Origin: Carposina sasakii
Taxonomy: Eukaryota > Arthropoda > Insecta > Lepidoptera > Carposinidae
Direction of reading: 5' to 3'
Assembly: GCA_014607495.2 (NCBI GenBank)
Contig: CP053149.1
Coordinates: 14,954,120 to 15,018,119 of the forward strand
Length of the DNA stretch: 64,000 nt
Below, piece after piece: positions 54,787 through 64,000 of the stretch. Made by a program: the position numbers and the translations under genes. Each line of letters starts with the position of its first letter. Within the stretch, counting starts at the first letter, position 1. The notes below the pieces were generated by a model. That model worked only from the letters and a program-made list of their open reading frames with translations. It made no database searches and was not told where the DNA came from.

Positions 54787-55339
54787 TTATTACCATACGT
54801 AGATTATTACGCTTTACATTATTTGTAAATATTATTAAACTTTAATGCTAATTTAGGCTTTATGCAAATTGAGTTTCACTTGCAGCAAATAGACTTAATT
54901 CTGTCCATGTGTTAGCGTGTCTTATTTTTTTTTTTGCAATGTATAGAAAGAGGCGCGTATGGCGATATGTGATAGCACATACAACGTTATTTCAAATTAA
55001 TCTAGGTGTAAGTGAAGCTAATATTCTGAAATCTTCACATCACCTTGTCTCCGTGGCACAAGCCAAGGTATGATTCCAGTGTATTTAATTTTGTTGTTAA
55101 ATTGCAATATGGCAACACTCACACTCTCTATGCCTATGTATAATACTCGAGTGTTGCAATATATACGTATGTAGCTAGTAGAAAAAAAAACTGGATATGA
55201 CTTGTTTTAAAGATAGCGATATCCACCGCGACAATTATATTTTATAGATGATATGTGCATGGGTATTTGGAGTCAGTTACAAAATGACGGCTGATAGGGA
55301 ATTCAACGGGATGAATGGAAGAAGACTCGTATTGTCCCA

Positions 55340-55526
55340 CCCCCTGATTACGTTAAAGCAATAGCAAAGCCGAAGCCGCGCGATAGCGAGAATTGAGAGT
55401 GTGTGTGTACGCGGGGCGAGGTGCGGGGCGCGGTAGGACGCCGAGCGCTTGTTGCGCGCACGCACACTCTCAATTATCGCGATCGCGCGGCTTCGGCTTT
55501 GCTATTGCTTTAACGTAATTAGGGGG
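55340..55526. mobile_element. MITE-D copy 2 (GC-rich palindrome)
   Basis: CCCCCTGATTACGTTAAAGC and its complement flank AGCAAAGCCGAAGCCGCGCG arms and the GCGGGGCGAGGTGCGGGGCG centre, close to 14802-14981. Confidence 0.7.
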
Positions 55527-56643
55527 CCGACCTCAAGTGAATGGGAACAGGACAGGAAGAAGAAGAAATATCGATATCCACTGAAGTAAATGAATCTGTG
55601 TGAAACAATTTACTATAAAACAATTTACTTATATTAACCAATATTGTTAATATGAAAATTGGACAATACATTTTTTTTTATAATTGGAACATGGATTTGT
55701 AATGGAATAGCCGCTTTTACGAGTTATAGAGTAATCAATTATTTTAATTAGCGTATGGGAAGATTATGTTTGTCTCTTCCAGCTGAACATATACAATTTA
55801 TTAATGTCATCTTGTTTACACGGGCCTGCATTAGTTACAGGCTTATAACATCATTTGAAGATCTTTCATAAATTTATACATATTATGCCTTTTAGGCGCA
55901 TTTACATATTTAGTAGGTATGCTTTTTATGTCCAAATTTACCTCTGTTTTTGTCAATTCTAGTTGGTAGGGTAGTTAATAATAAAGTATAGTAAGATTAA
56001 AGATATCGTATATTAACTAGATCACAAATTATCGTTTTTAAAAACAACTTAGGTTATTCGCAAATTTTGTCTTACGCCAATATAAAAATAGGTATAACTT
56101 TATACTATTTTTATAAACCGTCTATTCTAATAAACAATGCCTATGTCGACGTCCAGTAAAAATGTCGTAAGTGTAAATAAAACTTTTCAGGAGGAAGTAA
56201 TAAAGTAAACAAAATAATATTTAGTTAATAACATATTATGTTAGTTTTCTCTGTCGCTCAAAGGTCAATGTCCAAAATTCAAACTGCTCTAAAAACAGAC
56301 TGTAGTGTGTAGTAGTTATGTTACCTCTGAATCCTAAGTGCTTTTTGCCGTTGTAATATGGGGCGCGGCTATCAAAAGGTCCTCTAATGGAATTTCACTT
56401 TCATTAAAACAACAAAAGAGTCTTAAATTTCATCACAGAACTAATTGTATTTTAAATTAATATGCCGCCTTATGCATTATAAAACGGAAAGTTTTGTGTA
56501 TTTTTAAATTATAAAAATGGTTTATCACTTACCTAACTTATTCCGAATTCTTTAGGGGACATTTAATAAAAATTCATGATAAAGATCCTATAAAAATTAA
56601 CGTAACATATTATATTAAATAGAATATAAATATATATACTAAA
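55527..56643. other. AT-rich stretch without genes
   Basis: No repeats or motifs recognised. Confidence 0.4.
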
Positions 56644-56868
56644 ATGAACACCCGTGCTTGCCAAATGTGTTTAGTTTTTGCAGATTTTTCTAGAAAACAT
56701 TTTGAGTGCACAAAATGTTACCCAATAAGTCTCCGCCGAAAACATGAATACTTTAAATGTGCAGGAAATCTCGTGACGAATGGCGCCGAGTCACGCGAAG
56801 CTGCGGGGCAAAGACTAGCTAGGTTTCACGACAATTTTCCTGTCTTTTATGACGCACTCTTCTTTTAA
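56644..56868 (+). CDS. hypothetical 74-residue frame with paired cysteines
   Basis: Opens at ATG with A at -3. It contains CQMC (6-9) and CTKC (22-25), a C-x2-C-x12-C-x2-C spacing compatible with a small zinc-binding fold, plus C39. The second half (ESREAAGQRLARFHDN) is less AT-biased than its surroundings. No family is recognised, and it could be a relic exon or a chance frame. Confidence 0.17.
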   Translation: MNTRACQMCLVFADFSRKHFECTKCYPISLRRKHEYFKCAGNLVTNGAESREAAGQRLARFHDNFPVFYDALFF

Positions 56869-57221
56869 ACTAACACTAAGGTTTACAACACACATTAGCA
56901 CATAGGTATACTTTTAGTATAGTACACTACTAGAAAGTTACCTATACGAGTATATAGATTGATTTCTCTTAATTATTGTCATTTATTGTGTCTAAATTTT
57001 GCCAGAAATTCCTTCATTAATGCATTTATTAAAAAATTATATCTTATAATCTTTCCTTTCTCGAAAGATAATTACGAGTTTGTTAAATTTTATCAAGATT
57101 CATTCACCTGTTTTGTCGTGAAATGTCGACATACAGAAGTAGGTATTTTCATCTTGAGTAAGTGTTTGCTACTTTGGTAACCATTATAAAGTTTTAGTAT
57201 TTTATTGTAAACTGAAAATAT
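56869..57221. other. AT-rich stretch
   Basis: TACGAGTA lies at 56945-56952. Nothing else is recognised. Confidence 0.4.
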
Positions 57222-57223
57222 AA

Positions 57224-57310
57224 TTACATTACATTACATTACATTACATATAATCACGGGGTAGGCAGAACACCAAGAGCCGATAGAACCACATGGTGCC
57301 ACTTTTGACC
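57224..57310 (+). repeat. TTACA microsatellite plus repeat H fragment
   Basis: About five TTACA units (57224-57249) lead into TAATCACGGGGTAGGCAGAA and AGAACCACATGGTGCCACTT, as in the H copies. The H family may use an ACATACAT-like simple repeat as its end. Confidence 0.6.
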
Positions 57311-58484
57311 ATATAATATAATGAAAATATAATGGCCGCAAAATACACATGTATACGTTATAGTAATGACGTCACCTTGTTGTTAACTTCAAACCATAAT
57401 CAGTATAGACAAACAGTATAGACAAAGCACCTTCTGTTTCAAACTTAATCTCTGCCCTCAGTCTTGCAAATTCATGAACTTCCGATTTACAATTGAAAGA
57501 GTTGTCCTCACCCGCATCGGGCTTTATTTAAACACGGCCAGACGTATTTATGCGTCAAGTCCTGTTGTCTGGGCAAACATAGAGCCTATTATCCCGTTTC
57601 AACTGTTGCTACTTTCGAGCTTATTGTTTGCGAGTCTGATTGGTTTTGTTCGCACTGTTGTTAGGTGATATTTTATTATTTATTGTTTTTGAGGCTTGGT
57701 GAGTTATTTTTATGTTATTTTTGTTTGGTCATTTGAGTTGTGTTATTGTGAAATAGTTCCTATGTATGTACTGCAAAGAAAATATTCATACATTATATTG
57801 CATTTACACTTGCATTTCACCACGTCCTTAATCTTACGATTAATGATTAATGTGAACTAATGAGTATCACACGCAGTTTAAATTAAATCTGCTATTATAC
57901 ATTTAGTGCAGTTTCGTTTAATTAAGAAAAAGTTATAGTTAAAGGGAAGTGTAGTTAAAGTGACATTTAGATAGATCATTTATATTCATCTCTTTGTATC
58001 GTAGCACATCGTTTGTTTGTTTGTAATTTACATTATACGACTCCGTTAAAAAAAACCTTAGTTGTACCAAGAACTTAAAGTAAACCAAAACATATAAACT
58101 TGTGTAATAAATAATGAACAACTTATATAGAAATATGTAAAAGTGCAGTAACTGAAATCTTCAAAATAGAAATAATCGCAGAAAATAACGTTCAGTCCAA
58201 TACTCGAGGGTGCTTTAAAATCTATCAAAGCAAAGCCATTGGAAACAGATAATCCTTGCGAATTTCTTTGAAAACACTTGATAAACTGGCAACCTAGGTA
58301 CATCGTCGGAGCTCGCCGAATTAAACTTCACTCATACCACCGCTGAAACTTGTGGTACATTTGTCCGTACTATGGGTTCTCGAAAGGATATTATAGTTTT
58401 CAGAAGGCTATAATGTATTTATTTCAGGTTCGCCACAGATAACCAATGTACTATGTATAATATATTGAATTGTATCAGACGTTA
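57311..58484. other. stretch without recognised features
   Basis: A 64-codon frame at 57474-57668 and minus-strand frames at 57939-58303 show no motif. Confidence 0.4.
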
Positions 58485-58570
58485 CTATTTACAACGCTAC
58501 AGCCACCGCTGACCCTCGAACCTGACAACTTACGATGCGATCACAGATCTAGAGTATGTGATCACAGAAA
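58485..58570 (+). repeat. decayed Penelope-arm fragment
   Basis: CCACCGCTGACCCTCGAACC and TGACAACTTACGATGCGATC follow the order of the arm sequence at 44474-44515 at reduced identity. Confidence 0.4.
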
Positions 58571-58582
58571 AATCTAGATTAT

Positions 58583-59183
58583 AATAAAAAGCCGACAAGT
58601 GCGAGTTGAACTCGCGTGAAGAGGGTTCCGTACGATGTTACCTATCATGTTTTTTTAAATCTGACAAAAAGTTGGTACGCACAATATTGAGTGATTTACC
58701 ATGTTATTATTTTTAATATCATGGACTTCTTATAGGTTTTCCTATAATCTATAAGGAGAAAACTAATTTCTGTATTTTTTTCAAAATTTTAGGTTCAGTA
58801 GTTTCGGAGATAAGGGGGGGGAATGGTCAATTTTCGTCTATTTTCTTGAATAACTTGGAAACTATTTATTTTAAAATTACAAAAAAATACATTTAAGATC
58901 TTCTCAACAAGACCTTTCATTTGATATGCCACACGATGCAGTTTTCAGAATTTTTTTTTTATTTTCCCCTTCCCCCCCAAAAATGACCCCCCATATACAG
59001 ATTTCATCTGCTCACGTCACACCTCTGTGTTTGGGTCACAGGAATTGATATGTGTACCAAATTTCAACTTAATCGGTCTAATAGATTCGGAAATAATTGA
59101 CTGTAAGCGACGGACGGACAGACACACGAGTGATCCTATAAGGGTTCCGTTTTTGTATTCAGACGTACGGAACCCTAAAAAAA
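58583..59183. mobile_element. non-autonomous repeat L with GGTTCCGTACG ends
   Basis: A 13-bp inverted word, AGGGTTCCGTACG near 58622 and CGTACGGAACCCT at 59164-59176, brackets an AT-rich body. The body also holds ACAAGTGCGAGTTGAACTCG at its start and GGACGGACAGACACACGAGT near its end. I recognise this as a widespread lepidopteran repeat type, without assigning a superfamily. A short frame at 59027-59233 is part of it. Confidence 0.5.
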
Positions 59184-59669
59184 GTTATAATAAAAAAAGT
59201 TTTTTTCCGGTATCCATATGTTTATTTCGATAGGACAGCAAGTTTATACTCGTAGTTATAAAGTTATAATTTCTTTTTCTAAAATTTCAAACTTTGAATC
59301 GTTCTCATGTAAATTTCTATAAATGACGCTTATTCCAATTTGCCTATTACCCCTCGATATGTTGAAACTCATGTTTTGATGCGCTTCAAATAAATAGTAG
59401 GGGTGACCTACAAGTAAACTCGCGCCCGTCTTGTTATATTTCAGTTTGGTCCAAGTTAAAATGGTGTGTAAATTTCTTACATAAATCGTACACTGCGGTG
59501 TCAGTGGCCATACTTGAAATGCGAATTTATATGTACTTGTTAGTTTGTAAGTGGGCGGTTTAATGACTTCATATATGGACCTAACTAGCGGCATCCCGTG
59601 ACTATGTCCACGTGTCATTCTGATGTATAGGCTATACACCTGGCAAAATCCATTCAGTAGATTTATATA

Positions 59670-59923
59670 CAGGATGTAACAGAAAGGGTATGTTAAGCGA
59701 AAAGGTATGTAAACAGCCCATTATTGAGAACCCAAAATTTAAGACTTGAAATCACATGTTTATTTTTCAAGATTGTATGAACATTCCTGAGTTGTTTCGG
59801 AATTCTCCATACTATCTGGAAAAATAAACATGTGATTTCGACTCTCAAATTTTGTGGGTAGGTTCCTTTTAGTGGGCTATTTATATAGCTTTTCGCTTAA
59901 CATACCCTTTCTTTTACACCCTG
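59670..59923. mobile_element. MITE-E copy 2
   Basis: TA-flanked (59668-59669 and 59924-59925), with ends CAGGATGTAACAGAAAGGGT and CCCTTTCTTTTACACCCTG. Inner arms ATCACATGTTTATTTTTC and its complement are well preserved. Confidence 0.75.
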
Positions 59924-59939
59924 TATAAATGAAATAAAC

Positions 59940-60197
59940 ACTATAATTAGTGGTTTACTAATTTCTATAATCCTGAGGATGCCACGGTTGTTGGCGAAAC
60001 ATATTATTTAGATTATTAATCTAGTTTTAGATTTCGAAAATAGTGCGATGTATTATCTTGCATGCTAGGTGCTCGGGTCTGGTTTCTCATGACGATTGTA
60101 GGTAGTGCAAGTGCTTGTTTTCACAGTTATGAGTTATCAGATCCGAGGGTCAGTGGAGGGTGTAGGGGCCGGTGGTGGGCGCACCCATAGTGAATGT
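59940..60197 (+). mobile_element. solo Penelope-like arm fragment
   Basis: Corresponds to 46445-46700 of the right arm, with scattered differences, and continues four bases further (GTTT) than the right arm does. No coding part is attached. Confidence 0.75.
59967..60016 (+). ncRNA. degraded hammerhead motif in the solo arm
   Basis: CTGAGGA, stem II, GAAAC and the ATAATC/GATTAT stem I are identical to 46477-46523. Stem III is disrupted: ACATATGTA is replaced by ACATATTATTTA, three bases longer and unpaired. Confidence 0.5.
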
Positions 60198-60289
60198 TTA
60201 TATGTGTAATATTCATAATATATACACACACACATACATCCAAACTTTCGCATTTATGATATTAGTAAAGAGGACGATAAATTTGATCT

Positions 60290-60420
60290 ACGGTAAGATA
60301 GATAGGTAGGCTCAGCCCTTACCACGTGGGACTTATAGCTAACTGGTGAAAAGTGGGTGTGCCATTGGTACACTTCTGCCCAACTTCTTTGGGGGATAAC
60401 GGGGGTTATGTAGATAGATA
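60290..60420 (+). repeat. repeat R copy
   Basis: CTTACCACGTGGGACTTATA, TGGTGAAAAGTGGGTGTGCC, ACTTCTGCCCAACTTCTTTG and GGGGGATAACGGGGG are the complement of 30545-30660. Confidence 0.55.
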
Positions 60421-61080
60421 GGTATGAAATGACGTACCTTGATGTACTTAAGAAGAAGGACTAGGTTAACATATTGTAACTAAGTGAAGTGTGTAGATGT
60501 TATATACTCGTATTTTCGGAAGACGGCATGATGGAAATCCGTAAATAAACAGGCGTAACTAGACCTTGACCAGCTGATATTACGGCGTCACTGGTTACCA
60601 TCACTTACTCACTTTTAATAAGATGCACTCGTACATCAGGTGGGGTCATTTAGCAGGCTTTGATGCCACCTAGCGGTCGTTACCAGGATTTATGGGGTTA
60701 CCACATCCTTCTTCTGGGGTTAGGGAAGAGATATTGGTATAAAATACCGAGACCTGTTAAATCATCGTCACTAATATGGTGTCCATTTATCGAAAAAAAA
60801 AATCGCCCACGTGAATTTACGAATCAAAAGGCCAATATTAATAAACGTGAAGTTGTGACGTTATCATACTTTATTCCGAGATGTAAAGTGATATTTTTTT
60901 TTATGGAAAAGTCGTAAATTGAAAGTCGGAGTATGCTCGGACTAACATTGAAGGATGTCCATGAATCTGAGGTTTATAACTTTTATATGAAAATGAATTT
61001 CTGATCGGAAACGCAGATCTACAATTTAGATTTTTTATATCTTACTCGTAGTTAACAAATGCGCGTGTCCAACGTCATAT
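60421..61080. other. stretch without recognised features
   Basis: An 85-codon frame at 60660-60917 has no motif. TACTCGTA lies at 60505-60512 and 61043-61050. Confidence 0.4.
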
Positions 61081-61135
61081 TCGTAGTAGATACTACGCGG
61101 GCTCTACTCGTAGCAATGCTACGAATATACTACGA
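61081..61135. repeat. second TACG-rich palindrome cluster
   Basis: CGTAGTAGATACTACG (61082-61097) and TCGTAGCAATGCTACGA (61108-61124) are adjacent hairpin-forming palindromes. The latter is nearly the same word as at 53949-53966. Confidence 0.6.
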
Positions 61136-61167
61136 CGAGCGAACTCTATGCACTAAACCTACCTATA

Positions 61168-61428
61168 CAGGATGTAACAGAAAGGGTATATTAAGCGAAA
61201 AGCTGTATAAATAGCCCACTATAGAGAACCTATTTCCAAAATTTGAAACTCGAAATCACATTTTTATTTTTCAAGATTGAAATGAAAATTCCTGAGATAT
61301 TTAAAAATTCTCCATACTATCGGGAAAAATAAACATGTGATTTCGGATCTCAAATTTTGTGGATAGGTTCTCTATAGTTGGCTATTTACATAGCTTTTCG
61401 CTTAACATACCCTTTTCGTTACACCCTG
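61168..61428. mobile_element. MITE-E copy 3
   Basis: TA-flanked (61166-61167 and 61429-61430), with CAGGATGTAACAGAAAGGGT and CCCTTTTCGTTACACCCTG ends. It lies about 1.2 kb from copy 2 in the same orientation. Confidence 0.75.
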
Positions 61429-62397
61429 TATAATTGGGTTTAATCTGTAAGAATTGTATATTATGTATAGTAATCACTCAAGTATGTTATTAATAACCTT
61501 TTCATTCAGAAGAAACAGAACACTTATAATCCATAATTAAATACTTTACGTAGGTAACTTATTTACTGAATGTGTATAAGGACGAACGATTACTACGCGG
61601 AATTCTGGTCTATCTTATATCGAGTATAGCACATCACTAGTAGCCGCAAATGAAACGATTACCCGGTTTCGGTCAGGTAATTTTATTAGCATATCTACCG
61701 GGCACGTTTGAAGGTATTTTTCTTCCGAAATGGTTTCTTTATTCCGCCGGTATCATTGGCTATTGTCGTTGTATTTATGGCGGGATAGGACGTGGACGGA
61801 AAACTGATATCTACCGTAATTTGGATGTGTAATATATGATATTATATTCATAGTTAGATACATCATTCAAACAAACAAGGACCTATGCTATTGAATAGAT
61901 TAACGTACATTTATATGTATCACTCGTACCGATTTTTGAAAGTTTTATAAACAACCCCACGTCTGCCTATATCCCGACAATGTTCCATCGCTTTTTGCTA
62001 GAAAGTTTTCACTTGATATTATTTATGATATTTCTAGATATCTATGTGATACTAGGAAATACTAAAAAGTCATTCCAAAGAATAGGGAATAATGGAAATT
62101 ATAAACTTTCTTGTACGAAAGTCAACTTTTGGGCTACATAAAAAAAAAAAAAGAATTTACCCCAACGTTTTTCACCTTCAGCAACATTTTGACTTTTCTT
62201 GAGCACATGCGAACCGAGTCGGGGAAAATAGCGAGTTATTATAATATGAACCTTAAAAACATATAATTACACGCCACATTATTCCCGTAATATCACCACC
62301 GCTTAACCGCGCCAATCACAATGGTTTAAATACTGGCAACACTGTTTATTTTCCCGCCATTATAATAGGACAATGGCGGTATATTGCTAACATTTAG
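61429..62397. other. stretch without recognised features
   Basis: A 60-codon frame at 61650-61832 has no motif. No repeats recognised. Confidence 0.4.
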
Positions 62398-62763
62398 CAC
62401 AATATCGCGGAAACAATGCGGGTTTAGATGTATTTGATGTTTAATGGGTATGTTAGTGTTTATTCCTAAGGTGGTATTAAGAAAATGTGTATATTATATA
62501 GCACTAGCGAATACACACGACTTCGCGTAAGTAAAGTATAGAAATCTACAACTCAAAACGGACGCCTTATCGGATGCCTACACAATATCGCGGAAACAAT
62601 GCGGGTTTAGATGTATTTGATGTTTAATGGGTATGTTAGTGTTTATTCCTAAGGTGGTATTAAGAAAATGTGTATATTATATAGCACTAGCGAATACACA
62701 CGACTTCGCGTAAGTAAAGTATAGAAATCTACAACTCAAAACGGACGCCTTATCGGATGCCTA
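62398..62763. repeat. exact 183-bp tandem duplication
   Basis: 62398-62580 and 62581-62763 are identical at every position. The unit contains CACTAGCGAATACACACGAC and TTCGCGTAAGTAAAG, related to 63479-63515. Absence of any difference means very recent duplication, concerted change or an assembly artefact. Confidence 0.9.
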
Positions 62764-62774
62764 CCTACGAGTAC

Positions 62775-62900
62775 ATCATAAGCCGCGTCCGGACCGATCG
62801 AGCACGGCTCGCGCGGCTGCCTCGCGAGCCATTGTCTCGGTCGATGTGGACCTGCCTCGGGCGCACGTTGCCTCGGCCGAGCGTGCCTCGCGGTCGAGCT
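62775..62900. other. small GC-rich island
   Basis: A 125-bp island of CG-rich words, including TGCCTCG repeated at 62848-62892 and CCGGACCGATCGAGC, in otherwise AT-rich DNA. It abuts the 183-bp duplication and a TACGAGTA scar at 62766-62773. No coding frame is evident. Confidence 0.5.
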
Positions 62901-63800
62901 ATCGGCTGTCGCTAAACTCTAATCTCTCTCTAAGTAAGCTCTAACTGTCGGTAAACTCTAACTAAGATCAAAACTTTAAATTTAAGCTGTATGTTGATCC
63001 TTCAGTGAGCCATTCATATATCTATAGGTGAGACCTAGGAATTTCGTTTTGATGAAAAAGTTATTCTATTAAAACATAGAAAATCGACTAATAGGTATAG
63101 GTAACTACTGCAGTCAAAGCTAAACATTGTAAATGTGACATACTTAGTCTCAAGTCAAATGGAAGTATAACAATTTAGGATCACCGTGATTCAACAATTT
63201 TGGCTACGCCATTTAGCCGAAATGTAAACATTTTAGAAGCACCTTATACACATAACCAAATGATTCCTCTTATCCAAACTTGAGCAAAACCAATATTACG
63301 TTTCCAGTCAATTTCAACCTGGCGGTGAATATTTTTCATGTATGCCAATATCCCTGCGCGCAATAACTGCATCTTACGCATCTGCTGCATATACGAGTAA
63401 CCTGTTTCTCTAACAAAGTCCTGCGGATTTATGTGGAACTTTTTCAATTTCATGGAACAGTGTTAATAATATATAGACACTAGCGCCATTGTTACGAGAC
63501 TTCGTAAGTAAACTGTGGTATTGCATATGATGAATGCGGCCGATGCTGCGGCTGCCTTATTGGATGCTCTGAGGTATTCAGAAGGAGGAAATCAAATTTC
63601 GGAGGGGAATTATGTCTTGGTATGAGCAGAGATAACCCTAGCCAAGATGGCGCATATAGAGCAACACAACCGTATTAAAAAATATTTGCATTCTTCTTAA
63701 ACTTTAGAGGAGGACCATAAATGTCAAAATACATGCGTTAACACGTAGTCTTATGAATTCTTTAGCGATGTCTCTCCACTACATTATCGTTGTTATTGTA
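62901..63800. other. stretch without a supported gene
   Basis: A 69-codon minus-strand frame (63244-63453) has no motif. TACGAGTA lies at 63392-63399. A fragment at 63479-63560 resembles part of the 183-bp unit. Confidence 0.4.
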
Positions 63801-64000
63801 TGGTTTAGACGAGCGCCTTCCGATTCGGGGGCATAGGTTCGATTCCAGTCACAGGCCTGTACCACTGAATTTATTTTATGTACGGATTTTAATGTATAAC
63901 AATTGACACTGAGGTCGTGCCTCGGAAAACACGTAAAACCGTTGGCCCTGCACCTCCATCCTACAATCGTGTCAGCTTTCCGTCCTATAGGAGTAAGAGA
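63801..64000 (+). repeat. SINE-A copy, cut by the window end
   Basis: GCATAGGTTCGATTCCAGTC (B-box), GGCCTGTACCACTGAATTTA, GTCGTGCCTCGGAAAACACG and GTGTCAGCTTTCCGTCCTAT match 42640-42820. The rest lies outside the window. Confidence 0.65.

Noticed and set aside
54359..54796. 145-codon arginine-rich frame
   Set aside because: Its length comes from the palindromic PIF/Harbinger-like MITE, whose two arms both lack stops on that strand.
1..64000. CRISPR arrays, operons, rRNA genes and complete viral genes
   Set aside because: None seen; base composition, repeat families and absence of dense coding indicate an animal nuclear genome.

Overview
The window is eukaryotic, A+T-rich and repeat-dense, and almost certainly lepidopteran. 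The evidence is the set of moth and butterfly interspersed repeats: ACTAG-ended Helitron-like repeats, tRNA-headed SINEs, RTE-clade LINE 3' ends with ATG-type tails, and TA-flanked palindromic MITEs. I recognise no complete host gene. The only long reading frames with clear family identity are retroelement remnants: a Penelope-like reverse transcriptase with a GIY-YIG domain, and pieces of RTE reverse transcriptase. The window therefore reads as an intergenic desert or the inside of a very large intron. One exon-like block (10794-10873) and one TATA/Initiator pair (49146-49180) are the only hints of host transcription.

Layout. 1-13 kb holds scattered SINE, LINE and MITE fragments in otherwise featureless AT-rich DNA. 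14-18 kb holds a decayed jockey/CR1-like LINE ending in a perfect fold-back, then several palindromic MITEs. 19.5-21.2 kb is a local duplication with a templated-insertion scar. 21.3-22.3 kb is a 5'-truncated RTE insertion with an 11-bp target duplication. 25.9-35.9 kb is a tandem segmental duplication of about 5.5 and 4.5 kb, joined at a 4-bp microhomology. One unit carries a hAT-type MITE whose empty site is intact in the other unit. The first 40% of the second unit is riddled with small deletions, while the rest is nearly identical. 36-43 kb is SINE plus Helitron-like pairs and MITEs. 44.4-46.7 kb is a Penelope-like element with 640-bp inverted arms, each containing a hammerhead-ribozyme motif. 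47-64 kb is mixed MITEs, a solo Penelope arm, an exact 183-bp tandem duplication and a SINE cut by the window end.

The most interesting signal is not an element but a scar. The octamer TACTCGTA (or its complement TACGAGTA) occurs about 30 times, roughly ten times the number expected from base composition. In an RTE tail it can be seen as an exact insertion of four bases plus a duplicated TA, relative to its sister copy. That is the form of a Minos-type (Tc1/mariner superfamily) excision footprint. It suggests that a now-absent Minos-like transposon moved in and out of this DNA many times.
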